A DNA stretch of 64,000 nucleotides from Bursaphelenchus xylophilus (Eukaryota; Nematoda; Chromadorea; Rhabditida; Aphelenchoididae). This document shows positions 45,484 through 54,567 of this stretch, piece after piece (position 1 is the stretch's first letter; each line of letters opens with the position of its first letter). The notes under the pieces were generated by a model. It ran no database searches, was not told the DNA's origin, and worked only from the letters and a program-made list of their open reading frames with translations. Position numbers and translations under genes: made by a program. The stretch lies in assembly GCA_904066235.2 (NCBI GenBank), contig CAJFCV020000003.1, positions 5,952,001 to 6,016,000 of the forward strand, given 5' to 3'.

Positions 45484-46299
45484 TTATAATTTTGTCTCCC
45501 AAAAGATTTGATCGTCATCATGGGGTCGATATTGATATTGCCGAGTCCCGGAGCCTTCTTTCAATGTTACTAGTTTAAAGGAGTTGGTGAAATAGTAAAA
45601 CAAGTCGTTGACTTCCTCTTCTTTCAGCCCTTGTTTAGATGCCTTTTGCATAACGAATTCTCTGATTGCGTCTTTTTGATCTTCCTTTGCCAAAAGACGG
45701 AGCTGATCGAAATCTTTTTCTGAAAGGTGGCTGAATATTTCGTTGTAATGTTCTGGAAGTGTAGCACTGAACATCTTTTCCAATATTCTACTGTAAGCAG
45801 ACTTAATCATTTTGTAATCAGGAGGTGGCAGTTGCTAAAATCCGAATAAACATATTATAGAAGCGTCAACATACTTTCATCTTGTTCGTATAGAAGTTTT
45901 CCTCAGCAACTGTGTCGTTCAGGTTATTCCACGCGTTCAACTTGTCCCTTTCATCGTTACTCAGATGCAAGATCATTCCCTTAACCTTTTCCACAGCATT
46001 TTTTTGAGTTTGGAGAACTCTCAGCGCCTCGGATCGTTCATGTTCTTTACAAAGGTTGTTCACCTGAAATAATTACATAATCTGTATTTCATTGATACCA
46101 TTCCTTTGAGCACAGTGTCTAACTGATCCAGTCGAGAATTCTTGACGAGTTTGTCGAACTGATTTTTAAAATCGAAATTTAATGTGAGGGCAACACGTAT
46201 TTTAGCAAAGCAACTGTCACTTTCTGTAGGAATCGTAGAAGAACTACAACTTATAGGGGATAACAGACTTAATAATAAAATCATGTGCTTCGTAAACAT
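45484..46299 (-). CDS. Predicted secreted helical protein, unknown function
   Basis: Three exons (46299-46099, 46063-45875, 45834-45484) join in phase to 246 residues. It starts with a signal peptide (MILLLSLLSPISCSSS) and continues as charged, helix-prone sequence with a short Pro-rich QLPPPDYKM linker. Patches include EHERSEALRVLQTQKNAVEK, HLSNDERDKLNAWNNL and HLSEKDFDQLRLLAKEDQK, where HLS-(N/E)-(D/E)-x-(R/F)-D-x-L recurs and may reflect an internal duplication. This layout recalls nematode secreted SXP/RAL-2 or similar families, but I cannot assign it. It ends 119 bp from YKT6 (convergent) and starts 217 bp from the A43-like gene (divergent). Confidence 0.75.
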
Positions 46300-46515
46300 A
46301 CTTTCCGCAATAAAAAAAACCGGGATATGAACTTGACATCTCACCTTTATTTTCTGTATATCTGGCCAAGCGTAAAATATTGAGCAATCAAGTACCGTAT
46401 TCAAAAGAGACACATGACACTTGAAAGGAACACTTGTCTGCTTTTTTAGATAAAATAAATATTTTTTTGGGACAATTGTGCTGTAATTACTTATAAGTTT
46501 TATAAAACAAGGAAA

Positions 46516-47242
46516 ATGGGAAAGAAGAGAAAGCTCGATGAATCTGGAGATGTTGAGGCAACTTGTGCATCGAAGAAAGCTAAAAAGATGTTTAACGTAA
46601 GTAAGAATTAATTGAAATGTTTGTTTTTTAGACCGAGAATGAATACAGGGTTGAAAAAGTAAAAAATGAGGAAACAGAACTAAGTCTACAAGACCGAATT
46701 CATTTTATCAAATCACTAAAGGATGATCCACGAAGTAAAGGAGTATTATTCGAGACAGAAGAACACCATCATCATGTGTTTGGGTATCAGAATATTGGTC
46801 ATCTTGAGTCCGTTCTTAGCAAAATGCATTCAAGAAGACTTCTGAAGCATTCAACACAGTATGTTCCAATATTTTCCTCATCTTTTTTTAGAAGCGGGGG
46901 TGTAATAGTTGCTTTTGGCAAGATAACGTTGTCGAAGAGCCAGCCAATCTACAACATTCATCCCTATCTTCACGTTGATTACCGAGTTCAGTGTTTAATA
47001 TTGAAGTAAGTTTTTATTATGCAAATATTATTTTTAGAGCCAATAAAAATACGACATTCGAGACAAAGATTGAAGGCATAAATGGTTCGAATGCCTTCAG
47101 CACCTTTCTACAAGTGCCCGTCATCATCGAAGGGGTTCAAGATGAAGATGAAGTGGTAAAAGGGTATAATGTGAATGTAACATTCAAGAAATTCTCCTAC
47201 GATGAAAGATCCTCAGTTATAAAAGCTAAATTGACTCATTAA
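46516..47242 (+). CDS. Probable RNA polymerase I subunit A43 (RPA43)
   Basis: Four exons (46516-46596, 46632-46858, 46892-47005, 47038-47242) join in phase to 208 residues. The N-terminus is a nuclear-type basic tail (GKKRKLDESG, SKKAKKMF). The middle GGVIVAFGKITLSKSQPIYN followed by HPYLHVDYRVQCLIL resembles the end of the Rpb7-type N-terminal domain of A43 and the start of its S1-like domain; the C-terminal YNVNVTFKKFSYDERS fits the last strand of that domain. The S1 core is divergent, so the assignment is a family-level inference. If wrong, it is still a conserved-looking nuclear protein with no alternative match that I recognise. Confidence 0.55.
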
Positions 47243-47263
47243 TTGTATTGTTATCGTTGATTG

Positions 47264-47689
47264 TTATGAATCTTCCAAATCCTTTTTATCCTTCAATTCT
47301 CGAACAACCGTTTTCTTTTCGGCTTCTGAAGCCATAGATTCGATGTATTTCTGGGCGGTTGGGCAACTTGTAACGACCTTCAGTTTGTTTTCTTTAGCAT
47401 AATTGAACGCTTCCTGAAGTCAAACTTTAACTGCACACGTTGCGGAGATAATCGTTGTTATGACGGTACCTTACTTTGCATAATTGTGCGGTAATCCCCT
47501 TTCCTTTCAACTCCGGAGGCACCTGAGTATGGTAAATGTCAATCACGTTCGGTTTTAATTGACGATACTCTAACGTGGCTTGGTTCCCCTGAGCTATAAC
47601 TAGATGAAATCATCTATTTGAACGTGCTTACCTAAGTCGAGGAAGAACTTCAGCCCCTTTTTACAATGGTTTACTCTTAAAGAGGACAT
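47264..47689 (-). CDS. NATD1-like GCN5-related N-acetyltransferase
   Basis: Three exons (47689-47632, 47599-47475, 47413-47264) join in phase to 110 residues, the size of the small single-domain YidJ/NATD1 group. The acetyl-CoA binding block VIDIYHTQVPPELKGKGITA is clear, preceded by the strand ATLEYRQL and followed by EAFNYAKENKLKVVTSCPTA and QKYIES, all as in that group. The acceptor substrate is not known from the sequence. The tail is Lys/Glu-rich. Convergent with the A43-like gene, whose stop is 21 bp away. Confidence 0.88.
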
Positions 47690-47844
47690 GATTTTAGATT
47701 GTTTCGAGAAAACTATTGTTCATTTAAAAGATCAGCTTTGTCTGTTTGTCCGTCAGGTGGCTGAAAGTACTGGGCCAATAACAAACAAACAAATCAGGTC
47801 TGCAGTCAACAAATACATCCGCGGTAACGGCTTGGTCACATGTA
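47688..47844 (+). CDS. Possible short protein-coding exon, divergent to NATD1
   Basis: An open frame whose ATG overlaps the NATD1 ATG on the opposite strand by two bases. It reads MILDCFEKTIVHLKDQLCLF and on to ITNKQIRSAVNKYIRG, with codon use that looks genuine, before likely donor sites at about 47834. I could not find a convincing second exon. It may be a small protein or a chance frame on the NATD1 promoter side. The rest up to 48245 shows no gene. Confidence 0.2.
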
Positions 47845-48258
47845 TGCATATATTTATTATATTCGTTAAGTATAAGTCCAAATATGATATTCAGAAAGGT
47901 CTTCTAATGGCCTTTGAACTCCTTTAGGACTATAAACATCATTTACCCAATGGGACAACAACATATGACTTTTAATCAATTGTGACACTTCGTCTAATTT
48001 CGCAAACGGATTGCCACTTTCTTTTCTACGTGATTTTCTGACTTCGTATGGGAGAAGATACGAAAGCTTTTTTTTTTTACAATTTCTTTGTCACTAAAGA
48101 GGTTGTATTCATATAATCAGATTTTAGATTTGTAGATCAAGCGTGTAATTTGAGATTTTTTAATTTTTATTCGGATTTGTAACTAATTTATCCAGTTCGC
48201 GAACTTGTAACTAATCTATCCAGCCTATGAACTTTTACCTTTTATCCTTTTTCAGGAC

Positions 48259-48612
48259 ATGGCCGACCTTGTTGTTCCTGAATCTTTTGCCGAGCGCCTT
48301 GAAAAGGTGAAAGGCGAGCCTCTTCGTAATCCTGCATCCCCAGAATGGTTCAGCCGTGAAGTGAACGAACAGTCTCGCGAGAAATTGGCCTGGGCTGCTC
48401 CATATGATGCCCGTTTCCCCCAAGTTCGTAAGCAACGTCAGTGCTTTGCTTACTATGTCGACTTCCACCGCTGCAAGGAGTTAATGGGCGAGGACTATCA
48501 ACCATGCAAGTTCTTCCAGAATGTTTATAAGGATTTCTGCCCCAAGTTCTGGGTGGAGAAGTGGGACGAGCTTGTTTCTGAGAACCGTTTCCCCGCCAAA
48601 TTTGACCGTTAA
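48259..48612 (+). CDS. Cytochrome c oxidase subunit 6B
   Basis: Intermembrane-space subunit of respiratory complex IV that bridges the dimer. Single exon, 117 residues. The core AAPYDARFPQVRKQRQCFAY is typical, and the twin Cys motifs are CFAYYVDFHRC (C-x9-C) and CKFFQNVYKDFC (C-x10-C), as in the family, ending with FWVEKWDELVSENRFPAKF. The N-terminal extension of about 40 residues is longer than in vertebrates. A CTTTTTCAG acceptor lies immediately upstream of the ATG, which suggests trans-splicing or a 5' UTR intron. AATAAA follows within 70 bp of the stop. Confidence 0.96.
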   Translation: MADLVVPESFAERLEKVKGEPLRNPASPEWFSREVNEQSREKLAWAAPYDARFPQVRKQRQCFAYYVDFHRCKELMGEDYQPCKFFQNVYKDFCPKFWVEKWDELVSENRFPAKFDR

Positions 48613-48761
48613 GTCAATGGAGTATCTAGATGATTACAGTGTTTTCATTTTGTGACCATAGTTGAGATAAATAAATCTTTTTTCTCAAAGATACAGATGC
48701 CTTTACTTGTTTTACTCAGTATAATATTTCGATGTTTATTTGTTCTGTAATTTTTTATTGG

Positions 48762-49312
48762 ATGGGCGAACCGGTGAGATGGCCAGACGCAGAAATTAAA
48801 CGGCGTGAAGATTACATGAGGTTCGGAAGCCAAGAGTTTGATATTAAGGACCCATATACGTGGAGTTTACCAGCCAAAGGAGCCGGTTTTGCTTTCGCGG
48901 TCGGATCTTTTGCAATCCATTACTTGAATTTGTATCAAAACAAAAGGTGGTATCATGGTAAGCAATAAGCAATGATTATTACTCTACAATTTAGCTCTGT
49001 ACCCACGGATGGGTGTCCTGGCTGTTGGAGTTGCCATGGGCTATGGAGTTGGTCTTTTGAGACAAAAGTATAACATAAATAGAGATGCTTATGTGACTCA
49101 CTACACCAGGCTTCATCCTGAAGACTTTGAAAGACTCAACGACAGTATGTGTTTGATATGTTTGGCAATTGATCTTATTGTATATCTTATTAGTCAGACT
49201 GATAATTATTTTTCTTCTTCTAGCATATGGACGACCACTTTCCGCTGTTCTGATGCCCTGGTACCCCAAACGGTCATTGTATCAGAAGTTTGAGAAGCCA
49301 GAAGAAGCCTAG
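48762..49312 (+). CDS. NADH dehydrogenase subunit NDUFC2 homolog
   Basis: Accessory membrane subunit of respiratory complex I. Three exons (48762-48957, 48995-49144, 49224-49312) join in phase to 144 residues. Seen: hydrophilic N-terminus, a first membrane segment (GAGFAFAVGSFAIHYL), a second (MGVLAVGVAMGYGVGLL), then the family block RDAYVTHYTRLHPEDFERL followed by TYGRPLSAVLMPWYPKR. An in-frame ATG 30 bases upstream (48732) would add MFICSVIFYW; I prefer the MGEPVRWPD start. It lies 150 bp after COX6B on the same strand, with CTCAG acceptor sequence between them. AATAAA follows the stop. Confidence 0.85.
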
Positions 49313-49367
49313 GTTGTTTAAAAGTATTTTAATTGAGAGGAAATAAACGGATTATTCCATGACAGAT

Positions 49368-49658
49368 TTGACATGGTTCCCGGGCCGGACCGAAAATTTA
49401 AAGGTTCGGCCCGGGCCGTTCAACTTTTCCTCGGCCCGCTAGTGTATTCCAATATGACAAAACATGGTATTAACTAGTTAAAAGGTTAAAAAGATGACAA
49501 TTAGCTGCCGCTAAATAAATCGGTTATCATTTGTCCCAATTAAAAAACGTATTCATTTCTTCAATTTTATTGCAAGAATTTACCTCTTTGTAAGTAAGCT
49601 GAATTTTCCGCGCTGGCCCGTTTCAAATTTGCCTCGGGCTGGCCCGGGAGCCATGTCT
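49368..49658. mobile_element. GC-tipped MITE between NDUFC2 and the GLI-type gene
   Basis: About 290 bp. GACATGGTTCCCGGGCCGG at the left mirrors GGCCCGGGAGCCATGTC at the right; the interior is AT-rich with more CGGCCCG blocks. Similar CGGCCCGGG/GGGCCCGGG tips occur near 61258-61290 and 62955-62995, suggesting a dispersed family. Confidence 0.75.
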
Positions 49659-49773
49659 ATTCCGGACAGTTTCTCCTTCTAAAGCGTCGCCTTTGCACAC
49701 AGCCTCCGTAAAATCGATATTTCTTTTTGGCTTTTTGTTTCTCTCATTCGGAAATTTTTATATAAGCTCAATT

Positions 49774-50823
49774 ATGACCGACGAGTTTCCTGGTACATCT
49801 ACAGCGTGTACAAGGTAGGGTGACTTTAATAATCACGTTTCCGTTTAGTGATAACAGTTTTTTGCTGGAGTCGGATTTAATTGATATAAGCCATGCCTCC
49901 ACGTTAAAATGTAGCCAAAAGAATTTATTATTAAATATATCAGTAACTGAAGTGGACCGGTTAAGTCCGAACATTGAAAAAGGTATGTGTAAATGTGAAT
50001 TAGTATTTAGTTGTTTAGTCGGCGATTTAAGCACAAAGAAAAGAAAGCGAAGGATATACGAGGGACCCAGGAGGAAAAGAGGGAGGCCCAGGAAATATCA
50101 AGATGGGAAACCTCGCTGCGTTGTTAGACCTATCAGAAGGGAGGTGGGGATGGATACAGTCCATCCGAAAGCTTGTGGTTGGGGTGCTTGTGAACACATA
50201 GCTCAATCCATACGAGAATTGAAACAGCATGTAGATCAAGTCCATCTTCCTCGTTTGATTACTTACAAGTGTGAATGGAGTAATTGTCTGCGAAGAGAAC
50301 CCTTTAAAGCTATGTATATGCTATCCTTGCATCTGCGACGTCATACTGGTGAACGGCCACATGTTTGTACATTTCCCTTTTGTTCTCGGTCTTATTCGAG
50401 GTTGGAGAATCTGAGAACTCATCTGAGACAGCATAATGGAGAGAAGCCGTATCCATGCATGATGCCGGGTTGTGAAAAGACTTTCAGTAATGCCTCTGAT
50501 CGAACGAAGCATCAGAAAAGGACTCATTCGGCTGAGGTGAGTGTGAAAAGCGAAGATTTTTTGATTATACAAATTTTCTTGTGATTCATGCTTTAAATTA
50601 TGTCGTTTATATAATCTTTCGTTTTTAGAAGCAATACCCGTGTACGGTTACGGATTGTGGGAAGAAATATACAGACCCGTCTTCTTTACGGAAACATATC
50701 ATAAAGAATCATGGAGAAGCTGTTTACAACCTTCTCAAGTTGATTAAAGTCATGCCGACCGCTGAGTCCGGCAGGGTTGAGGAGTCCTCGGAAGAGCCGG
50801 TAGCGAGTTCTCAAAACCCATGA
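49774..50823 (+). CDS. GLI/Ci/TRA-1 family zinc-finger protein
   Basis: DNA-binding transcription factor of the GLI group; in C. elegans the member TRA-1 controls sex determination. Four exons (49774-49814, 49849-49982, 50019-50536, 50629-50823) join in phase to 295 residues. An AT-hook-like KRGRPRKYQ precedes five C2H2 fingers: CGWGAC..., CEWSNC with [16 protein letters not shown] with [17 protein letters not shown] with [11 protein letters not shown], and CTVTDC with [10 protein letters not shown]. The last three are diagnostic for GLI rather than ZIC. Only about 35 residues follow finger five, so the long C-terminal regulatory region of full-size GLI/TRA-1A is missing; the length resembles the short TRA-1B isoform. 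Whether it is the tra-1 ortholog or a paralog cannot be told here. Confidence 0.92.
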
Positions 50824-51014
50824 AGCATATGAACTTAAATAAATATCTTTTCGGTTTAAGTAAAACATTACATCGTTTTACATTGTAAATTACATTATTG
50901 TTAAACTTTCCGTATCTCTGTACCATATAAGTTACTTTAGTTGTGGGAAGAAATTGTCTTACTCGTACAGCAACGATTCGGGAACTAGGATACAAAGGTC
51001 ATCTTTTTCAACAT

Positions 51015-51260
51015 AAAGTGGCTAGCCAAACACCGGGGTTGGTCGCTAATTGGTCCAAAGGACTAGCCAAGCACCTCGGTGATGGTTACGTTTTTCTTAA
51101 GTAGTACTGTTAAAAAGTAATTTTCGGAAAATTTTCTAAAAGTACTCGATTTAGGGGTTACCATCGAATACCCTTTAAATCAAGTGGTTTTCAAACAATA
51201 AAAAAAACTTTTTAACGGCATTTTCACCAGTTCGTTACCGTTTGGCTAGCCATTTTCTGT
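51015..51260. repeat. GGCTAGCCA-tipped repeat
   Basis: Left AGTGGCTAGCCAAACACCG and right TTTGGCTAGCCATTTTC enclose about 240 bp with a TACTGTTAAAAAGTAATTT block. The same GGCTAGCC tips occur at 17390-17590 and 18780. Tentative element. Confidence 0.45.
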
Positions 51261-51359
51261 TGAAAAGAAATTTTTTTCGATTTTTGGTCGTAATCGCTGT
51301 TGAGTCTTTCATTCTGCAAAATTGATTTATAGCCTAAATAATAAAACACTGAATAACAA

Positions 51360-52895
51360 TAACTAATGCGATTCTTGAGGCTTCAGTAACGCCGATCAAA
51401 CGTCCGTTAACACTCTGGGCAAGCCTTTTAAACGTATCCTGGCTATTATTTCCAGGCTTGGAAATAGCCTCTTTCAGTCCGGCCACGTTACACCGTTTGT
51501 TGTCGCCATGTAATTCAGGAACCAGGAGGTCCCTTTAAATCGGGAGAACACGCGGGCCAGCTATGTTAGGAACTACTTGCTGTTCATGGAACTGTTTTGT
51601 CGACCTGATACAGTGGACGCTGAATTGTCCTGAATGAAAATGTAACCTGGAACGGTAACAGATGTTTGACCTCTCGGTACTCAAGGCTCTTCATTTGAGT
51701 TCATGTGGCCGCTAACGGACGCACTTTGGTTTTTCGAAGGCGGCCGATATCGTCAACGAGACACGTCAAAATCACTGAGTGAGAAGTAGCGGGTTCTTTT
51801 CTGATCTTGCGCCACTAGTATGTGAAACCGTCATGATGCTGCCGCGTCAGGGCCACATATAATCTCCAAGGAATACGGTACAATTATACAGGGTGATTCA
51901 AAAAATGGACATTTTCTTTCTGATTTGATTTCTCTTCGTTTTGAACATTTATCAGAAAAATGTACTTATGGCATGAAACTACTACGTTACATGAACATAT
52001 TAACTGCAAAAATTCTTCACTAGCTGCAAAAGTTGGGGACATATGGTTGCTTAAAGTTGCCGGGTCAGCGCACCCATTCCCGCGACGAAATTTGGAAAGT
52101 TTTCGCTCCCAAATGCCTTAAAGCTGTAACAGAGACAGTTGCGAACTTCTGGAGAGTTATTAATAGAATACTATCAGAGTTTTTGCTTTTCTTTCAACTG
52201 AAGGCGGGTTTTCGTGGTAGGATACACCGACTTCAAAATTGTCCATTTTTTTGAATCACCCTGTGTAATGATGATAATTTGACCAATCAAAATGTTTTGT
52301 CAGTGTCTCATCCAAAAAATTTCAGCCGCATATTGACGTGAGCCGGGGTTAACTTAGGGTACATCCACATGACGCCTAGTGATGATGTCACTGTGTTTTT
52401 GAACTCTTATCGTGCGCCTGCTACCAATGAGGCCTAATTCTTGCTTTAATTGAGTCTCAGAGATGGTGGAGCTAGAAGCTCGGCGGATTATTCGTCTTCG
52501 CTGTGTTGCAGTTGTACACTGTTTTCTGCCGGAACATTTAATAGATGTGCTGCAGGCTTCTGGATTGGCCAGGGAGTGTTCCTTACAATTCGGCCCGAAC
52601 GGCAGCCTTAATGATCCTCTGTCTTTCCCGGACACGTTTAAAGAGCTTACCCAGGGTGTTCTCGGCCTTTTGATCGACGTTACTGAAGCCTTAAGAAACA
52701 CATTAGTTATTGTTATGCAGTGTTTTAAATTGGCTAATAAACCAACTTTGTAAGTACGGTTATGATTTTGGATGGTGGTACCTTCTCAAAATAATTTTAT
52801 GGCACAAGATTTATGAGTACAATAATGCATATTCGTGTCAAATACGACACATTTAAAGTGACAATCACAAAAGTTACAGCAATTTTTAAAGTGCG
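51360..52895 (-). mobile_element. Dead Tc1-like transposon, copy 2
   Basis: Aligns in order with the copy at 8741-9755: a CTTCATTTGAGTT block near 51695, CTCCAAGGAATACGGTA near 51865, GATGACGTCACTG-like and GAGGCCTAATTCTTGC near 52425, GATTTTGGATGGTGGTACC near 52765, and the right end ATCACAAAAGTTACAGC. Minus-strand fragments of the same helix-turn-helix occur (TISETQLKQELGLI, RRIIRRAS). It is heavily decayed, its left terminal repeat is not recognisable, and a MITE interrupts it at 51897-52265. An unrelated insert of about 150 bp seems present near 52540-52740. Confidence 0.75.
51897..52265. mobile_element. Mariner-type MITE nested in Tc1 copy 2
   Basis: About 365 bp with inverted ends CAGGGTGATTCAAAAAATGG and CCATTTTTTTGAATCACCCTG, each next to TA or GTA. 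It splits the Tc1-like copy after GAATACGGTACAATTA. The tips resemble the mariner-like CAGGGTG tips at 10630 but the interiors differ. Confidence 0.85.
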
Positions 52896-54567
52896 GCTGT
52901 AGTTATGACCCAGACTGTAGTTTGCAAAACATACAAGAAAAGTTTTTTTCTTGAAAATGTAAAATTTAATTTATCATGTTTTTGAAGTCTACAGTCATGC
53001 CATTCATTAAGATGAACCTTTACTCCTACATTGCCCTCACCCAGTTACCATGACGTTTTTGACATAAAAAATATATATGAATATCAACTGGTCGGAGATA
53101 AGTCGGCTGAGCGACGGGTATTTTGCATAAAGATATATCTCGAGAATCGGGCTGACGTCCGAGCATTTCGGGATTAATCGTTTCTGACAATGGCCAAAGT
53201 TGTGTAATTTTTTCGAAAAATATCGCATTTTCTATTTATATTCGTGGAGATTCAGTAATTTATAAATTACTTGACCAATATTCAAATTTATTTTTGAGTT
53301 GGGAAACAGTGTCCTGTAGTCAAATATAGCAACACTATATCGGATTAAAAAGAACCGTTTGTTTCACCATTTCATTCCCGAGAAACGATCCATCAAAAAT
53401 TCGGAAATCAAGTGGAAAAAGTGAAAAATTTGCATAAAAGAAGATGAGGTCCACAAGTGGCATTTATGACACGCGCTACCGCCTTTTGACAGCCCCGACC
53501 ATCTTTGGCAGCACTAAATGAACAGCTGGTTTTTCGAAGCCCTCAAGACCGTATGTGCTCGACGGCGGGATGCTGATTGGTTCAGGGAAAAAGGGGCGGA
53601 GCCTGACTCCAAAAACGGCAAATTCCATGCCCCTAAGTTGGGGCTGGCTAGAGTCGGAAGAGCTGGCACAGATAGCCGAGGGAAAGGACTTGATTTCCCA
53701 GTGGATCTGAGTCCGAAAGGGGCTTCAAATTTCGGTTGGATTCGTGTAATGAACAAAACTTTTCCCCGGAGGGAATCCGTTCGGGGTTATTGTAGATGGA
53801 AGGCGAATGGCTCAACGTGACCGCTCCATAATTCCGAAGGATGAATATCTCCCCACGGAAGGTGCCCTGGATGTGAAGGCGGCTTCATGCCCCAGGGGCG
53901 TGCTCCGCCCTCCGGCGGTCTGAGGGTTATCCCAAAACGTTTCCAAAATCCCAGTTGGGCGCGGTTGCCGGAGGCACGAGTCACTATTTTAGTCGTGATT
54001 GGACGGTACCTGTGCCTCTCTTGGGATCTAATGATTGGACCCATTTCAGATTACGAAAGGAGATAAGCCATGTATCCGGTCATGTTCAACTTCCAAGACA
54101 CCAGCCTCCTCCGTTCAGTTAAAGAGGAGTCCCTACTCAGGAACAACTGGCCCGTCCAGGTACTTGACACATCTCCAGGCAGGTAAGCAGGACTAGCACA
54201 AAGCCAACACAATCCCAAAAAGAGCGGCCAAAGGGCCGACATCCGACGGCCGTTCCAAGTTTTGGAATGAAATGGGCACGGCCTTGAGGGAGACCGATCC
54301 GAATCATCATCTCCCAGCACGGGGACCGTGGGACTATTCCAGCACGATCTCTCTCCTTCTCCCAACCCACCAGGGTCTCGCAAAACCCATCGCGGCCGCA
54401 CCGTCCAATTAGCTCCGGAGGGGATAAGTGAAAGTAAAAGGTCTAATTCCCCCACATCGAAGGCCAGGGTCCGCTCTTTCTGTTATCGCCGCCATTTTTA
54501 TGAACTAATTCGGCCTTGGTGAAAATGGCTGACCATATGTCGAGGAATCCGCGATTTTGAATTTCAG
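52896..54567. other. Upstream region of unc-3
   Basis: The first half is AT-rich without recognised features. From about 53520 to 54480 base composition becomes more GC-rich and several long frames overlap on both strands (for example 53518-53820 plus, 54051-54455 minus); none resembles a known protein. The missing 5' exon or exons of unc-3 probably lie here or farther upstream, since the first recognised exon begins at a splice acceptor. Confidence 0.5.

Noticed and set aside
53518..53820. A 100-residue plus-strand frame considered as the missing first exon of unc-3
   Set aside because: It shows no similarity to COE N-termini, has no donor in the needed phase that I could join to 54568, and antisense frames of similar length occupy the same GC-rich region.
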